Shown: positions 43,501-52,777 of the stretch, piece by piece
Layout of the letters: each line of letters begins with the position of its first letter
Numbering within the stretch: position 1 is the stretch's first letter
Origin: Planctomycetota bacterium
GTDB taxonomy: Bacteria; Planctomycetota; UBA1135; GCA-002686595
Assembly (NCBI GenBank): GCA_002686265.1
Contig: NZBA01000035.1
Coordinates: forward strand, 266,314 to 330,313
Direction of reading: 5' to 3'
Length of the DNA stretch: 64,000 nucleotides
Program-made: the position numbers and the translations under genes
The notes under the pieces: generated by a model
The model's database searches: none
Seen by the model: only the letters and a program-made list of their open reading frames with translations
Told to the model about the DNA's origin: nothing

Positions 43501-45909
43501 ATGGCAAAACATACGACCAGCATCCAAGAGCCCGATTGCGAGGCGACAGCGGCCCCGTATCCGGGAACGCGCACGACAACGGACGGGTCGGGAGCCGTCG
43601 TCTGGGTCGAAACCCACATCTCCGAGGGTGCCTGCGCCTACCCGATCACGCCGACCACGAACATGGGGGTCGATTTCGCGGCCGCCGCGGCCAATGGCCA
43701 TCGCAACCTGTGGGGCGAGGCGATCGCGTTCCTCGAGCCTGAATCCGAGCACTCCTCGGCCAGCGCGGCGGAGGGCTTCGCCGCCGCGGGCGGGCGGGTG
43801 ACGAACTTCACCTCTGGCCAGGGCCTCGTCCTGATGAAGGAGGTGCTCTACACGATCAGCGGCAAGCGCTTGCCGGCGGTGTTCCACATCGGAGCGCGCG
43901 CCCTGACGAGTCACTCCCTCAATGTCCATGCGGGGCACGATGACGTGATGGCCGTGGCCGATACCGGTTGGGGGATGGTCTTCGCGCGCAATGCGCAGTG
44001 CGCCGCCGACCTTGCCCTGATCGCCCGCCGAGCCGCGGAGAACAGCCACACACCCTTCATGGTGTGTCAGGACGGGTTTCTGACGACCCACACCCTCGAG
44101 ACCACTCGCCTGCCCGAACCGGAGTTCATGCGCGAGTTCGTCGGCGACCCGGCAGAGCGCGTTCCTTGCCTGATGGATCCAGCGCGGCCGGTGATGTCGG
44201 GCGTCGTTCAGAATCAGGACGCCTACATGAAGGGGAAGGTTGCCCAGCGACACTTCACCGACCGCACCTCCATGCATCTGAAGGAGGCGATGAACACCTA
44301 CGCACAGGCAACTGGCCGCCGCCTCGACCCGGTCACAACCTACTGCATGGAGGGCGCCGAGGTTGCGATCGTGGCCATGGGATCGATGATCGAGACCGCG
44401 CGCGCAACGGTGGACTGGTTGCGTGCCCGCGGCGACCTGCGCGTGGGCGTCGTCGAGGTCGTCTGCTTCCGCCCCTTCCCGACGGCCGAGATCGTGGAGG
44501 CTCTGCGGGATGTGCGCGCGGCGGCGGTGATCGAGCGAATGGACAACCCGCTCGCTCAGTCCAATCCGCTCATCGGCGAGATCAAGGCCGCCTTCGCGGA
44601 TGCGATCACGGACATGCCTGGTGTACCGAGTGTGAGCCGCATTCCGATCCTGCACGCGGGCGTTGCCGGCCTGGGCTCGCGGGACATTCGTCCGGGCCAC
44701 TTCCTCTCGGTGCTCAAGGCTCTCTACGAGCGTGGGCCGCGGACCTTCGTCCTCGGCATCGACCACGAGCTCTCGTTGCCCGATGCCGTCGATCCCGACG
44801 TCCGGCCGCCCGGAGCGTTCAGCATGCGCGGATACTCGGTGGGAGGATTCGGCTCGGTCACGACCAACAAGGTGATCGCCACGATCGCCGCGGACGTGTT
44901 CGACCTCTACGTCCAGGCCTACCCGCTCTACGGATCGGAGAAAAAGGGCCTGCCGACGCGCTACTTCCTGACCGCGGCCCCAAGCGCGATCCGAACCCAC
45001 AGCGAGCTGCGCCATGTGGAGTTCGTGCCCCTGAACTCACTGAATGCCCTGAACCTCGGCAACCCGCTAGAGGGGATCTCTCGCGGCGGGACCGTCTTCG
45101 TTCAGACGACGGAGAAGGAGCCCGCCGCCGTGTGGGGTCTGGTGCCCGGATACGCCAGGCGAGCCATTCGCGAGGGCGGCCTGCGCCTCTTGTACCTGGA
45201 TGCGGCGAGCATCGCGGCGGGCGTGTCCAGCCGCCCGGATCTCCAAGTGCGCATGCAAGGGATCGTCCTCCTGGGGGTCTTCCTCGCGGCGAATCCGTTC
45301 GCTGAGGAGCGCGACATCACCCGCGACGACCTGATGGAGAGCGTTGAGAGGAGTCTGCGGACCTTCTTCGGCAAGGCAGGCGAGCAGGTCGTGCAAGACA
45401 ACCTCGTCTGTGTCCGGCGCGGGATGGCGGAGGTCCTCGAAGTCCCCAAGGACGTGATGAGCGCGTCGGCAGAGCGTCGCGCCGAGGCGGTGGATGGGTT
45501 CACCGTCGGAGAGTTGATGACGAGCGGCGTGACGACCTGTGCGTTGGGAACCACGCTCCCCGAGGTCCGCAGGATCATGATCGCCGAGAAGTCCTCTTGT
45601 GTCCTGATTACCGATGACGAAGGTCAGATGCAGGGCGTTCTGTCCATGACCGACCTCGCCCGGGCGCACACCCTCGAGCAGCGGCTCGATCCGGACCTTC
45701 CAGACTTGCGCGTGGAGCACTTGATGACCCATGAGGTCTTGACGACCTTCCCGGCCGAGGAACTCTCCGCCGCCGTTGACCGGCTCGTCGAGCGTCGTGT
45801 GACGCGGTTGATCGTGACCGCCGGGAACAAATCCAACCACCCGATCGGCACGCTCTCGACCGAAGACCTGACGGCGGCCGAGCCGCTCTACGCCCAGTGG
45901 ATCAAGTAG
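43501..45909 (+). CDS. 2-oxoacid:ferredoxin oxidoreductase, alpha-gamma subunit with C-terminal CBS pair
   Basis: 802 residues. Seen: alpha/pyrimidine domain (ISEGACAYPITPTTNMGV, then NFTSGQGLVLMKEVLY), transketolase-C-like domain II (MEGAEVAIVAMGSMIETAR), a gamma domain (SVGGFGSVTTNKVIATIAAD) at about 435-640, then at about 665-795 two CBS motifs (FTVGELMTSGVTTC and VEHLMTHEVLTTF). The pyruvate:ferredoxin type is indicated by YPITP and the domain order. CBS domains bind adenosyl ligands and are not part of normal PFOR. AGGAGG lies three bases before the ATG. The beta/ferredoxin subunit follows 10 bases later. Confidence 0.9.
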   Translation: MAKHTTSIQEPDCEATAAPYPGTRTTTDGSGAVVWVETHISEGACAYPITPTTNMGVDFAAAAANGHRNLWGEAIAFLEPESEHSSASAAEGFAAAGGRVTNFTSGQGLVLMKEVLYTISGKRLPAVFHIGARALTSHSLNVHAGHDDVMAVADTGWGMVFARNAQCAADLALIARRAAENSHTPFMVCQDGFLTTHTLETTRLPEPEFMREFVGDPAERVPCLMDPARPVMSGVVQNQDAYMKGKVAQRHFTDRTSMHLKEAMNTYAQATGRRLDPVTTYCMEGAEVAIVAMGSMIETARATVDWLRARGDLRVGVVEVVCFRPFPTAEIVEALRDVRAAAVIERMDNPLAQSNPLIGEIKAAFADAITDMPGVPSVSRIPILHAGVAGLGSRDIRPGHFLSVLKALYERGPRTFVLGIDHELSLPDAVDPDVRPPGAFSMRGYSVGGFGSVTTNKVIATIAADVFDLYVQAYPLYGSEKKGLPTRYFLTAAPSAIRTHSELRHVEFVPLNSLNALNLGNPLEGISRGGTVFVQTTEKEPAAVWGLVPGYARRAIREGGLRLLYLDAASIAAGVSSRPDLQVRMQGIVLLGVFLAANPFAEERDITRDDLMESVERSLRTFFGKAGEQVVQDNLVCVRRGMAEVLEVPKDVMSASAERRAEAVDGFTVGELMTSGVTTCALGTTLPEVRRIMIAEKSSCVLITDDEGQMQGVLSMTDLARAHTLEQRLDPDLPDLRVEHLMTHEVLTTFPAEELSAAVDRLVERRVTRLIVTAGNKSNHPIGTLSTEDLTAAEPLYAQWIK

Positions 45910-45919
45910 GCGAGCAGCC

Positions 45920-47596
45920 ATGAGTGACCACGAGAGCACACATCAGGCCCTGGCCGACCTGGCGCGCGTCGCCCGGGCTTTCCGGTCTGAGCAGAGCACG
46001 GACTGGGGGTTTTCCCTGGAGACCCAGCCCGATGTAGGGCGAACGATGCTCGATCTGGACCTTGACGGCTACGTCGAGGAGTTTGGTCGCGTCACCGAGG
46101 CCTACCGCACGGGCGAGGCGAGCGAGGGGCTGCCGGCCGACATCGGCTTGGCGCGTTCGCTGATCCCTCCCGGCACGGGAGCACTGCGGGACTTCAGCTA
46201 CGTCGGCTCGGAGATCCCTCTCTTCGATGCCTCCAACTGCGTCGCTTGCATGGAGTGCGTCACGCAGTGTCCGGACACGGCGATTCTGGGCAAGGTGGCG
46301 CCCCAGGAGGTCGTGAACGAGGACCTCGAGGCGGCCGACTCCACCGAGGATCTGCGCGGGCACTGGGCCGTCACGCGCAAGTTTCACGGCACGCGCGAGA
46401 AGCAGGGCCAGACTCCCGGCCTGTTCGGCATCTTCATCGATCCGACCAAGTGCAAGGGCTGCGCGGAGTGCGTCGAGGTGTGCGGAGACCACGACGCCCT
46501 CTCGATGGCCCCCAAGAGCAAGCCCACGATGAGCGAGGCGCGGTCGGCGATGGAGCACTTCCAGCGCCTGCCCGACACGCCCGAGGAGTTCATCCGCGAG
46601 AAGGTCGCCGCCGACCGGATGTTGGCTTGTGAGCGCAGCCTGCTCTACGTCGGCGGCGCGGGGTCCTGCGCGGGCTGCGGCGAGGCTAGCGCCCTGCGGA
46701 TGCTGATGGCGCAGCTCGGCTGGACCGTGGGGCGCGAGAACATCGGCCTCGTGGCGGCCACGGGATGCAATACGGTCTACTCCTCGACCTACCCCTACAA
46801 CCCGTTCATGGTGCCGTGGACGAATTCGCTGTTCGAGAACGCCCCGGCGATGGCGATGGGCGTCCGCAAGCGCTGGGACCAGCGAGGCTGGGGGGACAAG
46901 GCGCTGTGGGTGATCGGCGGCGACGGAGCCCTGTTCGACATCGGTTTCGGTTCGTTGTCTCGGATGCTCGCGAGCGGGCTGAACATCAAGGTCTTGGTGC
47001 TCGACACGCAGGTCTACTCGAACACGGGAGGGCAAGCTTCAACCGCGTCCTTCACCGGCCAGGCGGCGAAGATGTCGCCTCACGGAAAGGTGCAGAAGGG
47101 CAAGGCGGAGGCGCGCAAGGAAATCGCCATGATCGCGATGATGCACCCCGACACCTACGTCGCCCAGACCACCGCCGCTCACACCAACCACTTCTACCGG
47201 GTGATCGCCGAGGCCCAGAGCTTCGACGGCCCCGCGCTCGTGGTCACCTACACGACCTGCCAGCCCGAGCACGGCGTCGGTGATGAGTGCGCGGCTCAGC
47301 AGGCCAAGCTGGCCGTCGAGTCACGTGCCTTCCCTTTGCTCTCCTTCGATCCCTCGCGTGGGGACCGAATCAGCGAGCGCTTGGACCTGAAGGGCAATCC
47401 CTCTATCAAGGCCGACTGGCACTCGGACAAGGAAGGAAACCAGATCGACTTCCTGACCTTCGCGCGCTCCGAGGGCCGCTTCGCCAAGCAGTTCGCGGCG
47501 GACGGAGCTCCGACCGAGGAGATCCAGCTAGCCCGCGACCGCAGCCTCGCCACCTGGAGGACCCTCCAGGAGCTGGCCGGCTTGTTGCCGGTCTAG
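45920..47596 (+). CDS. 2-oxoacid:ferredoxin oxidoreductase, ferredoxin-beta (TPP) subunit
   Basis: 558 residues. Seen: two [4Fe-4S] motifs, NCVACMECVTQCPD (near residue 107) and KCKGCAECVEVCGDH (near residue 178); then the PFOR beta domain with the proximal-cluster C-x2-C in GSCAGCGEAS, a TPP-binding segment GGDGALFDIGFGSLSRML and DTQVYSNTGGQASTASF. Together with the preceding gene it makes all domains of pyruvate:ferredoxin oxidoreductase in two chains. It converts a 2-oxoacid, CoA and ferredoxin to acyl-CoA, CO2 and reduced ferredoxin. The stop TAG is part of CTAGCAGCTCATTGG, a repeat end. Confidence 0.93.
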   Translation: MSDHESTHQALADLARVARAFRSEQSTDWGFSLETQPDVGRTMLDLDLDGYVEEFGRVTEAYRTGEASEGLPADIGLARSLIPPGTGALRDFSYVGSEIPLFDASNCVACMECVTQCPDTAILGKVAPQEVVNEDLEAADSTEDLRGHWAVTRKFHGTREKQGQTPGLFGIFIDPTKCKGCAECVEVCGDHDALSMAPKSKPTMSEARSAMEHFQRLPDTPEEFIREKVAADRMLACERSLLYVGGAGSCAGCGEASALRMLMAQLGWTVGRENIGLVAATGCNTVYSSTYPYNPFMVPWTNSLFENAPAMAMGVRKRWDQRGWGDKALWVIGGDGALFDIGFGSLSRMLASGLNIKVLVLDTQVYSNTGGQASTASFTGQAAKMSPHGKVQKGKAEARKEIAMIAMMHPDTYVAQTTAAHTNHFYRVIAEAQSFDGPALVVTYTTCQPEHGVGDECAAQQAKLAVESRAFPLLSFDPSRGDRISERLDLKGNPSIKADWHSDKEGNQIDFLTFARSEGRFAKQFAADGAPTEEIQLARDRSLATWRTLQELAGLLPV

Positions 47597-47620
47597 CAGC
47601 TCATTGGAAAGCGCCCTGCC
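47593..47620. repeat. Remnant end of the CTAG repeat, copy E
   Basis: CTAGCAGCTCATTGGAAAGCG resembles the left end of the 179-bp repeats and again supplies the TAG stop of the upstream gene. After about 28 bases the similarity fades and I cannot find the right end, so this is a decayed or truncated copy. Confidence 0.5.
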
Positions 47621-47699
47621 ACGCCCTTCCGGCGCCGGGAGCGGGGCATCCAGATTCGATGGGAAGGAGCGCGCGCAGGCGGCAGGCAGGGGACGGCGA

Positions 47700-48173
47700 C
47701 TACCAGGAGTAGCCGAGCGCTAGGATCGCCATTTCGAGGTTCAGGTCGTTGTAGAGGGCGTTGGTCTCGACGTCCCGGTGCAGCACCCGGAAGCCCAGGC
47801 CGAGGTCCCAGCGCGGGCTGAGGCGCCAGCCGACGAAGGCCGCAAGGTCCCAGGCCACATCGCCCTCCATCACTCCCATGTCCGCCTCGAGCGCGCAGCG
47901 CAGGCGGGGCAGGGAACCCCAGTGGAGTGCGAGGTGGGCCGAGGGGAGTACAGTCGTGTCTTCGACCTCGGTCTCGACCGCGTCGCTCTCGAGTGAGAGC
48001 TCGTACTCCTCGAGCATGACCCCGGCGCCGAGGATGAGTGACCACGGACCGCGCCGCAGCATGCGCCTGCGCCACCGCAGGGAGAGCTCCGATAGGCGGT
48101 AGGCGGGGCGCAGGGCACTGTCCGCTTCGAAAGTCACGCCGCCGAAGGAGACGGGTGCGTCGAAGGAACCCAC
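47700..48173 (-). CDS. Outer-membrane beta-barrel-like protein, probably 5'-truncated
   Basis: 157 residues from GTG 48173. Seen: alternating strands with aromatic ends (LSELSLRWRRRMLRRGPWSL, DLAAFVGWRLSPRWDLGLGF) and a C-terminal LGYSW, aromatic-ended as in barrel proteins. The frame stays open for another 20 codons upstream (to TAA near 48235) without an ATG or GTG but encodes WALLSLLSLAPYERRDV, so the native start is unclear and the N-terminus may be lost. It may be a remnant. It is downstream of the FG-GAP lipoprotein on the same strand. Confidence 0.45.
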   Translation of the reverse strand: MGSFDAPVSFGGVTFEADSALRPAYRLSELSLRWRRRMLRRGPWSLILGAGVMLEEYELSLESDAVETEVEDTTVLPSAHLALHWGSLPRLRCALEADMGVMEGDVAWDLAAFVGWRLSPRWDLGLGFRVLHRDVETNALYNDLNLEMAILALGYSW

Positions 48174-48267
48174 ATCGCGCCGCTCGTAGGGGGCCAGGGA
48201 GAGCAGGCTGAGGAGCGCCCACGAGGTTCGTCGTTAGGGCTGAGCGCTCCTTCTCCCGCCCCTCATC

Positions 48268-49617
48268 TCAAGGTATCGCATCGAGGCGCCGGATCAGGAC
48301 CCGCCCCGACTCGCGCTGTCCGGAGCGGGCGAAGCTCGGGTCTCCGACGAGGAGGTTCTCGGCGCCGTTCAGGCGCGGGCCGTGGGCGAGGCCCTGGACG
48401 AAGTGGTGTCCCGCGTCGGAGGGCGGTGCCCAGATGCGCGGCGGCGCATCGAGCGCCGATCCGTCCCAAGCGACGATGGCCATGTCCTGGTGTCTCGCGA
48501 GAGAGCAGAAGAGCACATCGATCGTCGTGTCCCCCACGACATCGGCGGCGAGGGCGCGAAAACCGAGCACGTCGTGAGCCTTGGCCGCGGGCCGCAGGAA
48601 GGCACGATGGCCCTCGGCGGTGAACGCGGGCCCGAAGAAGAGGAACCCCTGTCCAGCGTCCTCGACTCCGCCGCCGTTCTTGCGCGGTGCACCGACGAGC
48701 AGGTCCGCGTTGCCGTCGCCGTTCACGTCCCGGGCGAAGATCGACATGCCGAAGCGAGCGCCATCGCCCTCGGTGGCTCCTGGATCTTCGACGGCGATCA
48801 CCTCGCCGCCGGGGATCGGGTTGCGCAGAACAAACACCTGCCCGGCACCCGAGACCCCGGAGGCCGAGGGGTTGCCGAGGGCCGAGACGAGCAGGTCCGG
48901 CTTGCCGTCGGCGTTCGTGTCGGCGACCGCGAGGTCGTGGCCGAAGTTGCCGTGCTTCCAGGCCCCGATCGGGTTGGCGACGACCCACTCGGTGCCCTTG
49001 GAGGGACAGAGGAAAAACACGGCTCCGCTCTGCTGGCCTTCGATTCGCTGCTTGGGAGCACCGCAGGCGACCTCGGGCGCTCCGTCCCCGTTGAAATCAC
49101 CCAACGCGACGCTCGTGCCGAGGAGCGCTCCGGCCTCGGCGCGCACGCGGAGGGGAGTCGGGAGATCGCGGCCGTGCGTCAGCACGTACACCGCCCCGGC
49201 CGCCGCGTCGCCCGCGCGTTCGGTCTTGGGCGCTGCGATGACGAGGTCGTCGCCCGGCGCGCCGTCGAGCTCCCCCACGGCGAGGTCGTGGCCGAAGTCG
49301 CCCGACCGCCCTTCAGGCGGGGCAAAGCGGCGCCACCAGGTCAGGCCGGGCCCGTAGAACAGGTAGACCGCCGGCTCCCCCGGAGCCGCGACCGCGATGT
49401 CCTGCTCGCCGTCGCCGTTGAAGTCGAGGGCGACCGCGGCGTGGCCGAAGCGCGCTCCAGGCGCAGGCGCGGGACTTACGAGCTCGTCGAGGCCCCACTC
49501 GGAAGGCGCCACAGCGGCCTGGGCCGCGGCGTGGACGACTCCAGAACGGGCCGCCCGCTGCTCGTCCTCGACCCAGCAGGAAGCCAGCAACAACAGGGGC
49601 AGGCAGAGGAACCTCAT
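48268..49617 (-). CDS. FG-GAP repeat lipoprotein
   Basis: 449 residues. Seen: lipoprotein signal (LLLLASC, lipid at C14); then at least six FG-GAP/integrin-alpha-like blades: FGHAAVALDFNGDGEQDIAV, FGHDLAVGELDGAPGDDLVI, SVALGDFNGDGAPEVACGAP, FGHDLAVADTNADGKPDLLV, FGMSIFARDVNGDGNADLLV and LAADVVGDTTIDVLF. The DxNxDGxxD loops bind calcium in this family. It probably forms a surface beta-propeller. Its ATG overlaps the stop of the peptide-transporter ATPase gene (TCATGA), so it belongs to the transporter operon. Confidence 0.88.
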   Translation of the reverse strand: MRFLCLPLLLLASCWVEDEQRAARSGVVHAAAQAAVAPSEWGLDELVSPAPAPGARFGHAAVALDFNGDGEQDIAVAAPGEPAVYLFYGPGLTWWRRFAPPEGRSGDFGHDLAVGELDGAPGDDLVIAAPKTERAGDAAAGAVYVLTHGRDLPTPLRVRAEAGALLGTSVALGDFNGDGAPEVACGAPKQRIEGQQSGAVFFLCPSKGTEWVVANPIGAWKHGNFGHDLAVADTNADGKPDLLVSALGNPSASGVSGAGQVFVLRNPIPGGEVIAVEDPGATEGDGARFGMSIFARDVNGDGNADLLVGAPRKNGGGVEDAGQGFLFFGPAFTAEGHRAFLRPAAKAHDVLGFRALAADVVGDTTIDVLFCSLARHQDMAIVAWDGSALDAPPRIWAPPSDAGHHFVQGLAHGPRLNGAENLLVGDPSFARSGQRESGRVLIRRLDAIP

Positions 49618-50678
49618 GAGTCTCGCTGATTCCCTTCCCGCGCGGGGGTGGCGCCCACGCCAAAGGCCTCATCATGAAACGGACAGGCGACGAGGTGTCC
49701 CTCGCCACAGTCCGTCAGGATCGGGATGTCGAGCGAGCACTCTTCTCGGGCGATGGGACAGCGCGTGCGGAAGCCACACCCCGACGGCTTGGCCATGGGC
49801 GTGGGGATGTCACCCTCGAGCTGGATGCGGCCCGAGGTGTCGTGGCGCGGGTCGGCGACGGGCACGGCGGAGAGCAGGGCTCGGGAGTAGGGGTGGCGCG
49901 CGTTCCTGTAGACCTGGTCCGCGTCGCCGAGCTCGACGATGTTGCCTAGGTACATCACCGCGATGCGGTCGGAGATGTGGTAGACGACCGAGAGGTCGTG
50001 GGCCACGAAGAGGTAGGCCAGGGAGAACTCCTCCTTGAGCTCTAGCATCAGGTTGATGACCTGCGCCTGCACGGAGACGTCAAGGGCGCTGACCGGCTCG
50101 TCGGCGATGATCAGCGAGGGCTGTGTGGCGAGCGCACGGGCGATGCCGATGCGCTGGCGCTGGCCGCCGGAGAATTCGTGCGGGTAGCGGTTGGCGTACT
50201 CAGGCTGTAGGCCGACGCGGCCGAGCAGGGCGCGGACGCGGTCGAGCTTCTCTGCGTCGGTGAGATCGGTGTGCAGGTCCAGCGGCCGCTGGATCAGACC
50301 CTGCACGGTCATGCGCGGATTCAGGGACGAGTAGGGGTCTTGGAAGATCATCTGCACGGCGCTGCGGTGCGGCATCATCGCCTTGCGCGAGAGTCCGTTG
50401 ACGTCCACCACTCCCGAAGGCGTGTCGAGGGAGATCGTCCCCTCGAGGTGTACGTCCGGAGAGGTGGCCCGCAGGAGGTTCGCGATGGCGCGGCCGACGG
50501 TGGTCTTGCCCGATCCCGACTCACCGACCAAGCCGAGGACCTTCCCTGGTGCGAGGTCGAAGCTGACGCCATCGACGGCCTTCACGGCTCCCACCTGGTG
50601 GCGCAGAATGCCGCCGTAGACGGGGAAGTGGACCTTGAGGTCGCGGACGGAGATCAGGGGCCGGGTGTCGGCGCTCAC
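49614..50678 (-). CDS. Oligopeptide ABC transporter ATPase, OppF-like
   Basis: 354 residues. Seen: Walker [18 protein letters not shown]-loop MIFQDPYSSLNPRMTV, signature FSGGQRQRIGIARALA, Walker B SLIIADEPVSALDVS, and the C-terminal peptide-transporter extension with four Cys (SGCGFRTRCPIAREECS) that in DppD/OppD families can hold a [4Fe-4S] cluster. The GTG start overlaps the OppD-like stop as GTGA. Last of the transporter genes before the FG-GAP lipoprotein. Confidence 0.93.
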   Translation of the reverse strand: MSADTRPLISVRDLKVHFPVYGGILRHQVGAVKAVDGVSFDLAPGKVLGLVGESGSGKTTVGRAIANLLRATSPDVHLEGTISLDTPSGVVDVNGLSRKAMMPHRSAVQMIFQDPYSSLNPRMTVQGLIQRPLDLHTDLTDAEKLDRVRALLGRVGLQPEYANRYPHEFSGGQRQRIGIARALATQPSLIIADEPVSALDVSVQAQVINLMLELKEEFSLAYLFVAHDLSVVYHISDRIAVMYLGNIVELGDADQVYRNARHPYSRALLSAVPVADPRHDTSGRIQLEGDIPTPMAKPSGCGFRTRCPIAREECSLDIPILTDCGEGHLVACPFHDEAFGVGATPAREGNQRDS

Positions 50679-51694
50679 GGGCTCCCCTCCGCGCCTTGGT
50701 CCTCCACGAGGTGACAGCGGACGTGGTGGCCGGGCGCGACCTCCACCAGCGGCGGCCCGTCGATCTTGCAGCGCTCGATCACCTCGGGGCAGCGCGTGCA
50801 GTACTTGCAGCCCGCGGGGAAGCTCAGGATGCCCGGGACGTTGCCGGGGATCGCGTGCAGGGGCTTGCCCTTGTTCTGCTCGGTCGGGATGGAGTCGAGC
50901 AGGCCGCGCGTGTAGGGGTGGCGGGGGTCGTCGAAGAGGTCCTCGATGTCGGCGATCTCCTGGGTCTTGCCGCCGTACATCACGATCACCCGCTGGCAGG
51001 TCTCGGCGACGACCGCGAGATCGTGGGTGATCAGGATCACCGAGGAGCCCCGGCGCGAGGCGAGGAGCTCCTTCATCAGGTCCAGGATCTGAGCCTGGAT
51101 CGTCACATCGAGGGCGGTGGTGGGCTCATCGGCGATCAGGATCCGCGGGCGACAGATGAGCGCCATCGCGATCATCACCCGCTGGCGCATGCCGCCGGAG
51201 AACTGGTGCGGGTAGTCGTCGAGACGCTTGGCGGCGTCGGGAATCCCCACCTGCGTGAGGACCTCGACGGCCCGCGCCCGAGCCTCGGCCGCCGAGATCT
51301 CCTCGTGGTGCCGCAGCGTCTCGGCGACCTGCATTCCGATCGTGAAGACCGGGTTGAGGGAGGTCATGGGCTCCTGGAAGATCATCGCGATCTCACGCCC
51401 GCGGACCTTGTGCATCTCCCTGTAGTCGAGGCTCAGCAGGTCCCGCCCGCCGAAGTGGATCTCCCCGCGGGCGATCTTGCCGGGCGGGTCGGGGATCAGG
51501 CGCATGATCGAGAGGGCCGTGACCGACTTCCCGGAGCCAGACTCTCCCACGATGCCCAGGAACTCGTCGGCGTGGACGTCGAAGGAGACGCCTGAGACCG
51601 CCCAGGCCGACTCGCCCTCGATGTCGAAGCAAGTGTGGAGGTCGCGGACCTCGAGGACGGTTTCTGCCGCGGCCTTGTTCGTCACGTCGGTCAC
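50675..51694 (-). CDS. Oligopeptide ABC transporter ATPase, OppD-like
   Basis: 339 residues. Seen: Walker [20 protein letters not shown]-loop [17 protein letters not shown], signature [16 protein letters not shown], Walker [18 protein letters not shown], and the C-terminal Cys-rich extension ([15 protein letters not shown]). GTG start three bases after the OppC-like stop. In YejABEF systems the two ATPases are fused in YejF; here they are separate, as in Opp/Dpp. Confidence 0.93.
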   Translation of the reverse strand: MTDVTNKAAAETVLEVRDLHTCFDIEGESAWAVSGVSFDVHADEFLGIVGESGSGKSVTALSIMRLIPDPPGKIARGEIHFGGRDLLSLDYREMHKVRGREIAMIFQEPMTSLNPVFTIGMQVAETLRHHEEISAAEARARAVEVLTQVGIPDAAKRLDDYPHQFSGGMRQRVMIAMALICRPRILIADEPTTALDVTIQAQILDLMKELLASRRGSSVILITHDLAVVAETCQRVIVMYGGKTQEIADIEDLFDDPRHPYTRGLLDSIPTEQNKGKPLHAIPGNVPGILSFPAGCKYCTRCPEVIERCKIDGPPLVEVAPGHHVRCHLVEDQGAEGSP

Positions 51695-51697
51695 GGG

Positions 51698-52771
51698 CTA
51701 GCGCAGGCGGGAGTAGACCTTGGGGTCGAAGGCTTCGCGGACGGCCTCGCCGATGAAGACCACCATCATCAGCGTTGCGAAGAGCGCCCCGAGCGGGAAC
51801 AGGACGAGGTGCCACTCGGTGATGTTGTCGAGTCCCTGGCCGACGAGCTCGCCCCAGCTGGGCGCGGGCGGGCGTACGCCGAAGCCGAGGTAGTCCAAGG
51901 AAACGAGGGCTACGATCGAGGCGACCAGCGCGAAGGGTGCGAAGCTGATGATGGGGGTCAGGGAGTTGGGCAGGATGTGCCGGAACATGATCGAGGCGTT
52001 GGACTCGCCCTGGGAGATGGCGGCGGCCGTGTAGTCCTTGGCCTTCTCGCGGTAGAACTCGCCGCGCATGTAGAAGCTGATCGACATCCAGCGGAAGACG
52101 CCGAGGATGCAGATCAACGTGAAGACGTTCGGCTTCACTATCGAAGCGATGATGATGACCGTGTAGAGGAACGGCATTCCCGCCCAGATCTCCACCAGGC
52201 GCTGGCCGTACATGTCCACGCGCCCCCCGAAGTACCCAAAGCAAGCGCCCAGGATCATCCCCACGACGTAGGAGAAGGCGACGACGCACAGGCCGAAGGT
52301 GATGGACGTGTTGAAGCCGTAGGCCAGGCGCGCGAAGACGTCCCGGTCGCGGTCGTCGGTGCCGAGCCAGTGGTGGTCGCTGGGCGCGTGGGGGGGCGGT
52401 CCGACGAGGTGTGCCTCGGTCAACAGCGACTCGTTGGGGTGGTAGGGATAGGGCGGCATCAGGATCCAGTTGTCGCCGTCCTCCCCCGAGAAGGTCTTCG
52501 CCAGCTCGCGGTAATCGGCCTCTCCGATGCGGCGCTGCCCGAAGGAGCTCGCCTCGTAGTGCTTGGCGAGGACTGGGAAGTAGAACTCGCCGCCGTACTT
52601 GACGATGAGCGCCCGGTTGTTGATCAGGAATGGGTTGAGGAAGCTCGCCGCGTAGAGAGCGAGCAGGGCCAGGAAGCTGTACCAGCCGCGCTTGATCGTC
52701 CTGAACTTCCGCCAGCGCCGCCGCAGCACGGAGATGTGCTCGTCGGTGGATTCGTGCTTGGAGCGGAACAC
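51698..52771 (-). CDS. Peptide ABC transporter permease, YejE/OppC-like
   Basis: 357 residues. Seen: an N-terminal membrane helix, then a large periplasmic loop (ALIVKYGGEFYFPVLAKHYE to WLGTDDRDRDVFARLAYGF) that is typical of YejE of the microcin C/peptide transporter, and a permease core with the EAA-type motif AISQGESNASIMFRHILPNS. About six membrane segments. Start GTG 52771. Part of a five-gene uptake operon. Confidence 0.9.
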   Translation of the reverse strand: MFRSKHESTDEHISVLRRRWRKFRTIKRGWYSFLALLALYAASFLNPFLINNRALIVKYGGEFYFPVLAKHYEASSFGQRRIGEADYRELAKTFSGEDGDNWILMPPYPYHPNESLLTEAHLVGPPPHAPSDHHWLGTDDRDRDVFARLAYGFNTSITFGLCVVAFSYVVGMILGACFGYFGGRVDMYGQRLVEIWAGMPFLYTVIIIASIVKPNVFTLICILGVFRWMSISFYMRGEFYREKAKDYTAAAISQGESNASIMFRHILPNSLTPIISFAPFALVASIVALVSLDYLGFGVRPPAPSWGELVGQGLDNITEWHLVLFPLGALFATLMMVVFIGEAVREAFDPKVYSRLR

Positions 52772-52777
52772 GGCGGC

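Noticed and set aside
43339..45015. 558-codon frame antisense to the oxidoreductase alpha gene
   Set aside because: Shadow of an unmistakable PFOR frame; His/Arg/Gly-rich and motif-free.
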